From: Myotis daubentonii
Lineage: Eukaryota; Chordata; Mammalia; Chiroptera; Vespertilionidae
Reading direction: 5' to 3'
NCBI RefSeq assembly: GCF_963259705.1
Contig: NC_081851.1
Coordinates: 63,582,355 to 63,646,354, forward strand
DNA: 64,000 bases
This document shows, one piece after another, positions 44,840 to 56,869 of the stretch; position 1 is the first letter of the stretch; the number at the start of each line of letters is the position of its first letter. The notes below the pieces were generated by a model, which was not told the DNA's origin, did not search any database, and saw only the letters and a program-made list of their open reading frames with translations. Both the position numbers and the translations under genes were made by a program.

Positions 44840-45411
44840 AATTTTTTCCAACTTTATTGAGATATCATTGACGTATAACATATGTAAGATTAATGTGATT
44901 TCACATACCCATGTACTATGAAATGATTACCACAATAATATTAGTTAATACTTCTATCCCCTCAAATAATTACCTTTTGTGTGTGTGGTGATAACATTTA
45001 AAATCTACTCTCTTTACAACTCTTATCTTTATGAGGGTGTCATTAATTATATTCACCATGTTATACATTGGATACCCTGACTTTATTCATTTTATACCTG
45101 GAATTTGGTACATTTGGGCTAACATCTCTCCAATTTCCCCACCCCTACTCCTGGCAACCACCATTGTACTCTCAATTGCTACGAATTTGGCTCTTTTTTT
45201 TAACCCTTTCCACAAATAAGTGAGGACATATAGTATTTGTCTTTTTTGGTTGATTTATTTCACTTAGCATACAATTTCAAGTTCTATCCATGTTATGGCA
45301 AATGACATAATTTCCTTCTTTCTCATGGATGAATAATATTCCATTGCCAATATTTCATTGTTAATACATGGAAACAACCTTAAGTGTCTACTGATGCAAA
45401 AAGAAAATGTG
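44840..45411 (-). mobile_element. Old L1 fragment, antisense
   Basis: Text including CCAACTTTATTGAGATATCA, TGATTACCACAATAATATTA, ACTCTCTTTACAACTC and TTTCACTTAGCATACAATTT, ending CTTAAGTGTCTACTGATGCA, is the reverse complement of an old L1 3' part (L1M class). Diverged and non-coding. Confidence 0.82.
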
Positions 45412-45944
45412 GAGATTATAAATAAATCCTGAAATGGGGGAAAATACTTAAATGGCATAATTGTTTTTAGTTTTGATGGTATACTGTAGCTTTTATTACC
45501 CAAACAAAGGGACCTATATCTTTATTTGTGGAAAGTGACTAAAAACCCTTTGAATTCTGCCAGAGAGTGCAAATAATGTTAGGGAAGAATATCAAGAAAG
45601 TAGTTTTGAAAAGAAGTTTTGAGAAAAGATTAAGATTTACTGCATGTAAAATATGGACACAGCTGATTGCCTGACCTTTTATATATTTCTATATTGATTT
45701 TTGTCACTATTTGATTAATTTTTCTCTCCTGCTTGCTTCCAAGTTAGTGCAGAGACAGTATCTGATTTGCTGATAGTACTTCCCCTGACATGTAGCTGAC
45801 CTGCATAAATATTCTTGAATGATTGTGTGAGAAGACCCCTATTACCCATCATTGGACTTCATTACTAAATAGCCTTTGAGGAACTATGATTATTGTCTTC
45901 AGGTTGTCTAGATGAAAATGTAATTGCATGTAATTTCCCCCCCA
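45412..45944. other. Unique sequence, nothing recognised
   Basis: Lies between two old L1 blocks; no call. Confidence 0.4.
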
Positions 45945-46915
45945 AAAAATGTTTTTTTTACATATTTTTATTGTAGCAAAGTATACATAACATAAAATAC
46001 AGTTTGTTGGCATTAAGTAACTTCACAATGCCATGCAACCATCAGATTTTGGTTATCAATTCATTCATGTATACTTGGGTTGCACCCACTTTTTGACTGT
46101 ATAATTAATGCTGCTATGACAATGGGTATACAAGTATCTGTTTGAGTCTCGATCATACGATAATCTTGTTAATTTTTTTTAGCAATTGCTATGTTTCCCA
46201 CAGTAGTTTCACCATTTTACATTTATACCAACAATGCACAAAGATTCAAATTCATGCACATTCTCACCAACATTGTTATTTTCTGTTTTTTTGTTGTTGT
46301 TTTTTTTAATAAAACTCATCCAAATGGGTATGGAGTGGTATTTTCATGTGTTTTCAATTTTCATTTCCACGATGATTAGTGATTTTTAGCATCTTTAATG
46401 CACTTATTGGCATTTTGTGTATTTGTCTTTAGAAAAATATTTATTCAAGTCCTTTGCCTATTTGTAAGTGGATTGTTTGTTGTTGTTTTTTTTCTGTTGA
46501 GTTGTGGGAGTTCTTTATATATTCTGGATATTAATCTCTTATCATAATACAATTTTCAAATATTTCCCCAATATGTTGGATGCCTTTTCACATTGTTGAT
46601 AGTGTCCTTGGATATAAAAGTTTTTAATATTGATGATATCCCATTTATCTACTCTTTTCTTTTTCTTTTATTGCCTATGATTTTTGTGTCAGATCCCAGA
46701 AATCATTACTAAGTCCAATGCCATGAAGATTTTCCCCTATTTTTCTAGGAGTGTTAGTTTTAGCTCTACATTCACATCTTTGATCTATATTGAATTAAGT
46801 TTTTAATTTGAAGTAAGGTGAGTGCTTATTTTTCATCTGTTTGCATGTGAACATCATTTGTTGAAAACAGTGTCCTCTCCCCATCGAATGATCTCTGCAT
46901 CCGGAAATTTGATTT
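45945..46915 (-). mobile_element. Old L1 fragment, antisense, about 970 bp
   Basis: Contains long familiar L1 text in reverse: TTCTTTATATATTCTGGATA, TTGATAGTGTCCTTGGATAT, ATCCCATTTATCTACTCTTT, AATGCCATGAAGATTTTCCCC and CATCATTTGTTGAAAACAGT. Old and frame-disrupted. It ends at a (AC)n microsatellite. Confidence 0.87.

Positions 46916-46918
<3 letters not shown>

Positions 46919-46957
<39 letters not shown>
46919..46957. repeat. (AC)n microsatellite, about 19 units
   Basis: Uninterrupted AC run at the end of the old L1 block. Confidence 0.97.
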
Positions 46958-46958
<1 letters not shown>

Positions 46959-49130
46959 ATTTCTGGACATTCTATTTTATTTTTACCAAAACATGTGTGG
47001 GTTCATTTTGTTTTTTGTAGTTGTTGTTAGAGTGTTTCTTCCCTTAATGAGATAAATAATTATATACATTAAAGTAAAGGTGTTTATTGCACTAATCCCT
47101 GGGACAGGAGAAACAAGGAGCTAGTTCCTGGATGATGAAAAAGAAAATTTGTCAAAAAATGAAAAGAAAGCCACAAATAGAAAGTGGATGCTGCAAGATG
47201 GGATAGTGGTCATCTGCAATTTGACTTGAGCAGGCAAAAATGTGTTTACATTCTTATGTTCTCCACACAACAAATTCTCCCTGATGTTAGTGGTGAGGTT
47301 GACACCAAGGACAGCTCTAGGCTGACTAACAATGTAGATCAGTTAGGTCTTTCAACTTTTCCTGCTTCTTGTTTTATTTACTTTTTAAAGAGATGCTCCA
47401 ATCACATTTTTATGGGATCAATGTAAAACATACATAGAGTAGCAAGAATAAAGATATCTGGGGTACATTTACACACTTCAGATGGAGGGTTGCACAATTG
47501 TTTCTGTCTTCTCTCTTTCCTTCTCTCCTCTCTTTCCTTCTCCCTACTCTCTCTCCCCTCACTCTCTCTCTCTTTCTGTGTACTTTCTTTTCACTTTAGA
47601 TATAACGCCCCATCTTCTCCTTTCATTCAAAACTCACATACATACATCCATCACTATATGTATTTCATACACTCCTGTAAATGAAAGAAAAACAACCTGG
47701 TCCTCATCTTTTGAAGAAAAAGGAAAATTTTATAAGATGATATATTGGGTTTCACGGCATCATGCAGTGATATTTGTGTTGTTTTACATGAATGTGAATT
47801 TCTCTGCAATCTGATAAAAGCTAGGTAGCTGCAGTTTGTGTAGGATTAGGCTTCTCCTTCAGTCTACTTGTACAAGTCAGAGTGTCACTTATGTCCTGAT
47901 CACAACAATGAGCATGAGTAGAGCATGGCTGGCAGCTGAGGTGCCTCAGGCTGGAATAGTGTCCCACCTGATGACAGTGTTCGAATTCTAGCTGTCAGCA
48001 GGGTGTCCCCACCTCCTGCAGGGGTAGAGATGGAAGCATCTGAGGCTGGGGAATAAGGGAGCAGCAGAAAAGCATGTGTGAGAGGTAAGTTCAGAAAATA
48101 TAACCTGAATAATTTTACGAGTTCTTCATATTATCTGAGTTTACTTTATTACTTGCTATTGTGAATGACCAATTAAAAGCCCTATGGCTTGGGTCACTTT
48201 AAGAAATTTGACAAATTCAAGATAAGTAGTTATGGGGGGAAGGAGTCTAGCTGAGTCCTGATTAAATAGGTAATACTATAATTGAGGAAAACAATCACAT
48301 CTTGCTAATGAGGAAAAATTTGAGCTGAAGTAGTTGGAGCTTGAAGATATTTTATTTAAATGCATAAATGAACCTCATGATTTTCCCCAGCAAGAACACA
48401 GATAAATCCACTTGACCATAAGAGGTAATATAGTGACAACTTTAAATAGCATGTGGTAGTTTGTTTAAAAGCTAGTGGGCTACACACATGCATTTATCTA
48501 CCCTCTCTCTACAGTGCCCATTCCCATGATACTAAAGGAATGTAAATGTTGTAAATCCTTGTTAGAAAGGATTAAGGTCTTTCATTAATTTCTGCACAGT
48601 AGGAGCAAATAGAGAGCAGAACAGAGGAGACTGCAGCCTAGAATATGCAGATGCAGAGAAAATGAGCCAACGGTGCCCCTGAACTGGCCCAGCTCTGAGA
48701 GGGGCACAGGACAGAAGGAGCAGAGGGGGGCAATGGAGCTGCAAACAAGTGACTGGTTAGAGGCTGTGTTCCACCCGCACCCTCACTACAGGAAAGAAAA
48801 GAATGCAGTTGGCAAACACAATCTGTCGAAGAAATCGTGGTTCATATATGAGGTGTATTAATTGAAACATAATTTAGAGAACTTGTTGGGAAGCAAGAAA
48901 AAATTTTGTAAACAGAGCTCCTTTCCTTTCATAATGAAAGATCATGAAAGAATTCCAGGATGATTAAAAACCTTAAAGAATTAAGGCCATGAAGGTAAAT
49001 AGGAAAAATATAGGAGAATGTGGTTAGGGCTTTGAGGTAAGAAAGGCAATTCCTAAAATGATATATAAAGCAAAAGCCAAAATTGGCAAATGGAACTAGA
49101 TTAGATTGAGATAAAATTTTGCAAGAAAGA
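46958..49130. other. Unique sequence with a pyrimidine-rich block
   Basis: A CT-rich stretch (CTCTCTTTCCTTCTCTCCTC at 47510-47580) is simple sequence. Other frames have no recognised domain. GC-moderate at 47930-48080. No gene call. Confidence 0.4.
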
Positions 49131-49139
49131 ACATGGAAA

Positions 49140-49650
49140 ACAAACAATAAATGGTAGCTGAAAAATATTTGCAACATTTATGAAGCAAAGAATTAATATC
49201 CAACATTTACTGAGAGTTCCTTAAAAAATAAAATAAGGCACACAACCAAGTAAAATGTGAGCAAAGCATATAAATGTGTAGAAAATGGGATTGATGTTGT
49301 TTCTAGTTTTTCCTAATGCAAACGAGGCTGCAGTGAACGCCCTCGCACATATCTCCGTGGTCACGTGTATGAGTGCTTCTTTCCTTTTCTTTTTTAGGAT
49401 TCAATGCAGTGGAAAGCTGGTAGCAGAGTGTGCACGGGTTTTGCTTGTTTGCTTCCCTGTTTTTGTGTCAGTAGATACTACCAAATTGCTCTCCAAAGTG
49501 GCTGTGCTAATTTACACTTTTTTCGACATTGCACATCCATATCTCTGTGTCCTAATATTATCGCATGTTTTGCCTTTTCTAGTCTAGTAGCTGAAAATGA
49601 GATCTGCTAGTAGATTCTGCCTTTTTCTGATCTCAAGTTGTGACTGGAAT
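49140..49650. mobile_element. Old L1 fragments in both orientations
   Basis: At 49140-49280 the text (GAAGCAAAGAATTAATATCC, AACATTTACTGAGAGTTCCT) resembles L1 ORF2 in sense. From 49290 (TTTTTCCTAATGCAAACGAG, TTGCTCTCCAAAGTGGCTGT) it resembles L1 3' sequence in antisense. Either two insertions or an ancient 5' inversion. Confidence 0.6.
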
Positions 49651-50790
49651 CATTTCTGCATTGAGTGGACAACTGTGTTTCCTCTTGTAAGAATTATTCT
49701 TTTCTATTGGGTTATTTGCTGCAAAGATTGGTCTTGTTCTTTTCCAATGATATGTAATTTATTTTTAGCCCTTTTTAATTTTCTTTGAAGAAGAATGGCT
49801 CTCTGTTGTTGATAATCCAACTGAGAGAGTGGCATATGCATATAACTTCCAGAATATGTGGGAAGAGCAATCTTTATCATATGACAGGCCCTGGCTCTAA
49901 CTTTTATTTCCTGTGAGAAATTAACCCTCTCTATTGCCAGATATGTAAAATAAGAATAATAATGCCCACCTCACAGTTTTGATCTGAGTAATAATATCCT
50001 AAAAAATGCCTATTATTGGCTTATTTTTCTCCTGTCTCCTTTAAGTAAAATTATTCTTTTTAAAATAATCTGTTAGAATGCTATTAAACTGTATTAAATC
50101 AAAGCTTGATCAATACATTATTTATTATGTAGTAGGTATAAGTTAATAACTTTGAATGCTATGTGTAATTTCCCATCAAGGACATTACAATGAAGTTGGA
50201 GAAAAATGATATAATTGCATTACAGATTAAATCTAACACTTTGATACAATAAGAAACAATAAGAAAATTAGGATAATAAAAATAACTATATCTATAGTTA
50301 TTAATTACTGCAACCTATAGGACCTATAGTGTTCATCATTAGAGAGATGCTGAGATGAATATGACATGTTGCTTACTATCACAACCCTAATATTTCAGTA
50401 AAAAAGAAGGCAGAATTTGAAAGGTAATATTGAAGAGTAACAAAAGGAAATGTGAAGGAAAAGAGCAAGAAATTACATGTCTGTAGAAATCTTAAATGGT
50501 CATAAGAGCATTCTTTGGGTACGACCTATAAAAATATGAAGATGTTTTTTTAGATAAAAACACAGGAGAAGCAAAAGGACCAGAAAACAGTGGCATGAAA
50601 GGCTTATCACCTGCATGGAGAATGGTGAGAATTTCAAGGTTGCGTGAATAGGAAGAGGCAGAGATGATACTGAAAAGGCTGTGGCTGGATTGGAGCACCC
50701 CCATGCCCTGCATGTGGGTACCTGTGCCCCCTTCTGTAACCTCTGAGCAGTTTCCTGTAGGAGTCTCCACTCATCTAATCACTTGGGATT
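49651..50790. other. AT-rich unique sequence
   Basis: No repeat calls. The 92-codon minus frame at 50492-50770 has no recognised domain. Confidence 0.4.
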
Positions 50791-50809
50791 GTCAATAATA
50801 TTACCTTTC

Positions 50810-51074
50810 GCCCTAACCGGTTTGGCTCAGTGGATAGAGTGTCGGCCTGCGGACTGAAGGGTCCCAGGTTTGATTCTGGTCAAGGGCATCTACCTTGGTT
50901 GGGGGCACAACCCCAGTAGAAGGTGTGCAGGAGGCAGCTGATCGATGTTTCTCTCTCATCGATGTTTCTAACTCTATATCCCTCTCCCTTCCTTTCTGTA
51001 AAAAATCAATAAAAAATATATTTAAAACAAAACAAAACAAAAAAAATGGTAATATTTAAAAAATAAATAAATAA
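50810..51074 (+). mobile_element. Ves-type SINE, young, long A/T-rich tail
   Basis: Complete head (CCGGTTTGGCTCAGTGGATA, then GCGGACTGAAGGGTCCC) and a tail AAAACAAAACAAAACAAAA extended by AAAT units. Perfect 16-bp duplication AATAATATTACCTTTC at 50794-50809 and 51075-51090. One of the youngest-looking insertions in the window. Confidence 0.95.
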
Positions 51075-51229
51075 AATAATATTACCTTTCATCAATCTTC
51101 TCTCCAAGCCCCTACCAAGTGGTAGACATCTTAACCAATGTAGGCCAATCAGTGCCACTTGGTAATGTGAGTCAGAACAAGGGGACAGATAGAAGTTATT
51201 GGAGCTGAGTCAGTTGATTACAGCACCTT

Positions 51230-52003
51230 TGCCGGGAGCCGGTCCATCCTTGCTGTTTCAAGGGACCTGGCATATATAGCATACGGTTCTTAATATGTTT
51301 GCTCCCCTTAGCGCTGTGTTTTAACCAAGGTCTATGAGAAAGGTGGTTTCCCCAGGTAGGGATTTTCCCCTGAAGTTAGGGAGGGAATAAAACCTCTTAA
51401 CTAAGTGCCAGGCGGGTAATTAATCACTTTAACTATGAACAATCATGCTTAAGCTACATAATCTTTACTCCCTGGAATGGAGATAAGAAACACCCTAACC
51501 TTTGTAATAGAGATTGATAGGATTGAATCAACTGGTATAAATACAGATGTAACAAGACAGAAGGACACAGAACTTAGAACACAGAACTCAAGACTCAGAA
51601 CTTAGAACAGAATCAAGAAGACAGAACCTACACGGAGCCTGGAGACAGAAGAACTTCGCTGGAGAGAGCATGCCGGAGGATCCTGGAGAGGGACTGGCCT
51701 CGGAGCCTAGAGACAGAGCCTAGCGGGAGAACATGGCAAGGGATCCTGGACTGAACCTGACTACAGAGATTGGCAGGAGAACCTGACTGGAACCTGGACA
51801 CTGAACCTGACTGGAGAGCCTGGACAGAACCTGGCTGGAGAACCTAGCGAGGGAACATGGCTACAGAACCTCTCTGGAAATCCGGGCTAGAGATCCTGGC
51901 TAGGTTGCTGATCAACTGAACGCTGTCTCCATGTCATTCCTTCTTCGCCGACTCCGTCCACACCTTTGGGGACCCCTGGACCCGCTGGGGCTGGACCCCA
52001 GCA
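51230..52003 (+). mobile_element. Solo LTR of an endogenous retrovirus, 774 bp
   Basis: TGCCGGGAGCCGG at the left and GGACCCCAGCA at the right give TG...CA ends. The 6-bp duplication CACCTT is perfect (51224-51229, 52004-52009), which favours a class II (beta-like) origin. A TATA box, TATAAATA (51536-51543), marks the probable U3/R boundary. A purine-rich R-U5 with AACCTGACTGGA-type repeats follows. It shares its 5' half with the minus-strand LTR at 24747. No internal retroviral genes are present. Confidence 0.92.
51536..51543 (+). promoter_or_regulatory. TATA box of the solo LTR
   Basis: TATAAATA in the middle of the LTR. By analogy with other LTRs, transcription would start roughly 25-30 bp downstream. 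Inferred. Confidence 0.6.
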
Positions 52004-52009
52004 CACCTT

Positions 52010-52450
52010 CATGCAAAGGTCCTCAAATCCCACCAACAGAATCTGCCTGCTTTCTGGTCCTTCCCAAGGCTCTGCTTTTCCTTTTCTTCAGTGAGCTCAT
52101 CATTATCCTGCCAATAAACCTCTGTGTGTGAGTGTGCATGTTTGTATTTATGAAGTTTTGTCTTTCCATTGTGTTTTGCTTAATGTAATTGGAACCAGTT
52201 TCAGGTGAGAACAAGCAGACTTTAACTGTTGAACCTATCTAATGAATCTTTCCAAAATGTATAGGCAATAAAGAGCAGTTAAAGTTTATTGAATAGTCAT
52301 ATGATAAACAGGTAATTCAGGAAAACTTGAAGCAGCGAGGAAAAAGACTCCTAGTACAGTCAAGAGTTATGTGGAATAAAGAGGATTAGGGAGGAGTAGA
52401 GAAATATGATACTATGGAAATAAAAATGATGTAGTTCAATGGAATGCACA
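52010..52450. other. Unique sequence, nothing recognised
   Basis: No gene or repeat is recognised between the LTR and a MIR-like fragment. Confidence 0.4.
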
Positions 52451-52451
52451 C

Positions 52452-52578
52452 TAGACAACATTATAAAAAATGGGTTTCAGTCCCAGATCCTGTCCATCTC
52501 TGGCTTGCTTAGGTAAGTTACTTACACACACTGAACCCTTATTTCCAAAATGTTATAATGTGGACAGTAATACCTTTC
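52452..52578 (+). mobile_element. MIR SINE remnant
   Basis: TGGGTTTCAGTCCCAGATCC, CTTGCTTAGGTAAGTTACTT and ACTGAACCCTTATTTCC follow the MIR head and core. Confidence 0.55.
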
Positions 52579-52606
52579 ATATCATGCTTTGAGGATTATC
52601 ATAATA

Positions 52607-53240
52607 CTAGAGGCCCAGTGCATGAATTTGTGCACAGATGATGGGTGGGTTCCAGGTGGCCCTGCCCCAATTGGGGTGGGTTGGGGCCGGGCCTTTTGGG
52701 AGGAGGAGATGGTGGGAGGTTGGCTGGCCAGCCCGCCCCAATCAGGGCCTGATCAGGGCCAGGCCAGCGGGGGCGAGGGGCTACAGGTGATTGGCCAGTG
52801 GGCCGCACCCCCGATCGGAGTGGGGGGCTGATCAGGGGTCAGCGGCTGGGGGAGGGGCCATGGGAGGTTGGCCGAGCAGTCCCACCCCTGATTCAGGGGC
52901 AGAGCTTGTTGTGGGGAGGGGCTGCAGGCCAATCTGGATGGTTGGGGCCATTGGGGTTGGAGCTGGCTGGGCGGAAGGGGCTGCAGGAGGTTGGCTGGCC
53001 AGCCCCGCCACCTATTGGGGTGGGGGGCTGCAATCAGAGGTGGGGCCAACTGGGGGAAGAGGCTGTGGGCGATGGGATGGGGTGGGCCGATTGGGGGGTG
53101 GAGCTGGCTGGGGGAAGGGCCATGGGAATTTGGCTGGCCAGCCCCAACCCCCAATTGGGCAGGTTTACTGACCGCAGTGGGCGTCATAGTGACCAGTCGT
53201 CCCAGTGGTTCCAGTCGCTGGCTTTTCTATACTGTATATA
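52607..53240 (-). mobile_element. HeliBat-type Helitron, about 630 bp
   Basis: Left end CTAGAGGCCCAGTGCATG preceded by A; imperfect hairpin GTGCATGAATTTGTGCAC. The right end (GGCTTTTCTATACTGTATA) is diverged from the usual TTTTATTATATAGGA, so the exact 5' end is uncertain. GGCTGGCCAGCCC and GGGGTGGGGGGCTG repeats make up the interior. Frames of up to 147 codons only read through them. Confidence 0.82.
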
Positions 53241-53744
53241 AATATGCAAAATGCTAAAAGTCATCTTTGTCAGATTGTAAGTGCCAAGTTAACATTCTAT
53301 GTTAGTTCATAAATTCAATAACGCTTGGCAAGTGATTGACTCTCACACCTGGGCTAAGAGGCAGTCAACATTGACCTCAAGCTTTTGAAACTGGGAGACG
53401 TAGTGGGTGATGATATCATTCATAAAGCAAAGAGAAGTTAGTTTGGAAATGGGTGGGTGATACAATGCACTTGTTAAACAACCAACTGAATTTGGGGCAT
53501 GTCAATTTTTTGAGATAAGAAGGAAATGATTTCCTTATGACTTAAGAGAATGCTGAGACTTAAAGCAAAGAACTTGAATCACCCTCATTAATGTGGAAAA
53601 TTGAAAGATGTGATAACCAAGGGAATGATTACAGAAACAGCAAATATTAATGACAAATTCTAGTATGTATTTATATAAGGGGTGGGTGAGAAAGCAGAGT
53701 AAGTGAAGGAGACAGAGGGGAACACATAAGAACAGAACAGAAGC
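53241..53744. other. Unique sequence, nothing recognised
   Basis: No recognised repeats until the GA-rich tract. Confidence 0.4.
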
Positions 53745-53766
53745 AAGAGAGAGAGAGAGAGGGGGG

Positions 53767-53830
<64 letters not shown>
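53745..53830. repeat. (GA)n then (CAGA)n tract
   Basis: About 70 bp of GA with a GGGGGGG interruption, followed by CAGA units. A strictly purine-rich strand of this length could form unusual DNA structures. Confidence 0.95.
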
Positions 53831-54315
53831 CTGACTTTCAGACACAGGGTTTTCTTAATGCACTGCCACAAAGTCTCATATGCTGTCAAAAGGGCAGGAA
53901 GTGCGGGGATTAAAATAAATCCATTAAATTGTCTCATTAGTGAGTCTTCTCAGAGATTTGTTTCAGCAAAATCATAAAAGTGGAACTAGATGTAAGGGAC
54001 TGGAAGAATAATGCCTCATTTCTGTTTTAGAAACAGTTCTTATTTATGTTTCAGAAGTTGTCCTGGGAGTGGGATAGGGGATGTAAAAAAAAGAAAACCA
54101 AGAATTGTCCACAAATAAAATGATCAGTACTGAACTAATTAGAACTGTTTAGAGTGTATAACATCAATTATACAGTTTTATGGAGTCATCTAAATTAATG
54201 TGTGACCAAATCCTATAAAAATAAAGGACATTTAGATACTACATACTCCAAATGCCAACACAGTGTTTCCAGTATATTGGCCAATGGTCTCAAAATTACA
54301 AATGTTTCTATTATA
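53831..54315. other. Unique sequence, nothing recognised
   Basis: No repeat or exon-like frame. Confidence 0.4.
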
Positions 54316-54529
54316 TTTATATATTTTTATTTATTTATTTCAGAGAGGAAGCATGAGGGGGAGAGAGAGATAGAAATATCAATGAAGAGAGAATCATTGA
54401 TTAGCTGCCCCCTACACGTCCCACACTGGGGATTGAGCCCACAACCCAGGCATGTGCCCTGACCAGGAATCAAACTATGACCTCCAGGTTCATAGGTCAA
54501 TGCTTAACCACTAAGTCATATCAGCTGAG
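54316..54529 (-). mobile_element. Older Ves-family SINE
   Basis: Second head type on the minus strand (CATAGGTCAATGCTTAACCA on plus). Diverged, and the flanking duplication is unclear. Confidence 0.8.
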
Positions 54530-55490
54530 CTTAATATATTTTTACAATAAAAAACATTTCATGTTTAATTAACTCAAAATAAACCATAGAATCATATGGA
54601 TTCTATGAAACCATAGAATCATACTAGCACTTTCTGATCTTGGTAAACACTAGAATTTAAAAACACATTCTGACAGAATTTCCAAGACAGTTCATTTCTT
54701 TCCCATATAAGCTTTCTCTGGAAATATTTTTTTTTCTCCTTCCAAAGAACCCATCAGTATTTCTTTTCATCATGATGGCTCATATTTTCCATCTACCAGC
54801 ATATATTTTTAGCTCCCTGAATGCAATCATTCATGATATAGCAGGGTCATTTCCTAAAACTCTTAATGCACGTTATATTTAGCTCATTATAAACTCTCAA
54901 ATAAGCTCAAATGAAAAAGGAGACACAGTAGCAATCATCTGTGTTGAACTCAGGGGGAACAGTGACCAGCTGTGATCAGCTCTTGCGGACTTCTTGGCAT
55001 CCTTGCTGAGAGAGCTTGTGTCAAACCCTGGCATTGAGGAGGAAGGTCCCAGGGTGATTTGTGTCCATGTTGGATTGCCATGGACTGAGTCCAAAATTTG
55101 TATTACATTACCCACACATATCATTATTTTCCCCGATAAACATACAGAGGAGCAAATACAGCTAGACCAAAGCATGTAATTATTGACAATACATAGAAAT
55201 CATTCAGTCCATACTTAGCATCCTAGTCATATCCACTTATTTGCATGAGAAATTACTAATTTCTTCTGAGAGAGATAAATAAAATGAGAGCTTGAATTTG
55301 GATAAATTGTTATGAGATTTCCTAGGGATGATAAATTACTTTAAATGAAACTTTAAGTTGAATGTTTTTTGTTTGCTTGCTTGCTTACTTTTCCTTCTTT
55401 CTCGTGGCAAAATCCAATATTCTTGTGAACTGAAACCTAAAGTATTTATAAGGAATTTGATGCTTTAGTTTAGCATTAAAGTCAAGTATG
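54530..55490. other. AT-rich unique sequence
   Basis: The largest frame (92 codons, minus, 54897-55175) has no recognised domain. Confidence 0.4.
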
Positions 55491-55526
55491 CATGTATGTA
55501 TGTGTGTGTATATGTGTGTATGTGTG

Positions 55527-55575
<49 letters not shown>
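55491..55575. repeat. (TG)n/(TA)n compound microsatellite
   Basis: TGTATGTGTG units followed by about 20 TA units. Confidence 0.95.
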
Positions 55576-55578
<3 letters not shown>

Positions 55579-56344
55579 TTATGGCCAAAATAAAATGCTT
55601 GTATTATGATATTTAACAAAATCAAGTTAATAGGAATACCAGATCTGATTAATTTTATTTTCTTGTTAAATTCTTTTTTCATTCATTCGTTCATTCATTC
55701 ATGTTTCTATTCATTGGTTTAGCTATTTATTTTATTTAACATATTCTAGATAATTGGAAAGGGGTAGGAAAGAGAAGGGAAATATATGGCTCTGCCTACA
55801 GGAGCATATCGGTAGGAAATGATTCAAAAAGAGGAGCCTAATGAAACTGGGTCTTGAATTTAAAAACAACACCACCTGCACTCCTACAAAAATAGTAATG
55901 CAGTTTTCTTCCTTGTCATTACCTCTATCTCCTAAACCAGGTGAAAAAAAATTACAATAGCAACAACTAAAAAGCTAATTATTCCTGAATACTTACTGTA
56001 TGCCAATGTGTGATTTGGCCACTCGAGTCTAATGTCCTAAAGTTTGGTAGTAAATGTTCATTTATAGATAACATTTTGTATAAGTAATTTAGGCAGAGGG
56101 CCTCTGCTGTGGCTTCTACCAACTCATGGGGACACCACACTATTTGGTTTATCAGACATTTTGATTTCACAAAGAAACCATAATTATATGTGTGTTTAAT
56201 GCACATGCAATAATTATTTAACTCTTAAAAACTCATAAAAACTCAAATTGTGAAATTAAAAACTTATGTTTTTCATGCACTTCCCCATCCCTGTTTACCT
56301 ACCTCCCATTTCTGTTTTGGTTTGACTTTTAGGGCAATAAAAAT
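55576..56344. other. Unique sequence, nothing recognised
   Basis: A short ATTC run lies at 55680-55702. No other call. Confidence 0.4.
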
Positions 56345-56353
56345 TAAAGACTA

Positions 56354-56572
56354 TAGCCGAACCGGTTTGGCTCAGTGGCTAGAGCGTCGGCCTGCGGATT
56401 CAGGGGTCCCGGGTTCGATTCCGGTCGGGGGCATGTGCCTTGGTTGCGGACACATCCCCACTGGGGGGCGTGCAGGAGGCAGCTGATCGATGTTTCTCTC
56501 TCATCCATGTTTCTAGCTCTGTCCCTCTCCCTTCTTCTCTGTAAAAAATCAATAAAATATATTAAAAAAAAG
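56354..56572 (+). mobile_element. Ves-type SINE, near-consensus head
   Basis: ACCGGTTTGGCTCAGTGGCT, GCGTCGGCCTGCGGATTCAG and GGGTTCGATTCCGG show intact A- and B-boxes. Flanks TAAAGACTA at 56345-56353 and 56573-56581. High GC in the tRNA part suggests youth. Confidence 0.93.
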
Positions 56573-56581
56573 TAAAGACTA

Positions 56582-56655
56582 AATTGTTTATACAATGAAA
56601 AGAGAAGAGAAGAGGAAAAAAAGAAAAGAATGAAAAGAAAGGAAAGAAAAGAAAA
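56582..56655. repeat. (GAAAAG)n-like purine-rich linker
   Basis: AAAGAGAAGAGAAGAGGAAA then GAAAAG units; probably a mutated A-rich tail or simple sequence at which the next SINE inserted. Confidence 0.7.
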
Positions 56656-56867
56656 GGCCTGACTGGCTTGGCTCAGTGGATAGAGCATCGGCCTGCAGAC
56701 TCAAGGGTACAGGTTCGATTCCGGTCAAGGGCATGTCCCTTGATTGCGGGCACATCTCCAGTGGAGGGTGTGCAGGAGGCAGCTAATTGATGCTTCTCTC
56801 TCATCAATGTGTCTAACTATCCCTCTCCCTTCCTCTCTGTAAAAAAATCAATAAAATATATTTTAAA
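56656..56867 (+). mobile_element. Ves-type SINE in tandem with the preceding one
   Basis: Head CTGACTGGCTTGGCTCAGTG, B-box GGTTCGATTCC, tail ending AAAATATATTTTAAAAAG. AAAAGAAAAG-like sequence on both sides makes the duplication ambiguous. Confidence 0.88.
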
Positions 56868-56869
56868 AA

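Noticed and set aside
53745..53830. Arg/Ser- and Leu-rich frames over the GA tract
   Set aside because: Simple-sequence translation. The open frames exist only because GA/CT repeats lack stop codons.
56375..56440. tRNA gene suggested by A- and B-box matches
   Set aside because: The boxes belong to the tRNA-derived head of a Ves SINE. The 3' part does not fold as an acceptor stem and continues into the SINE body.
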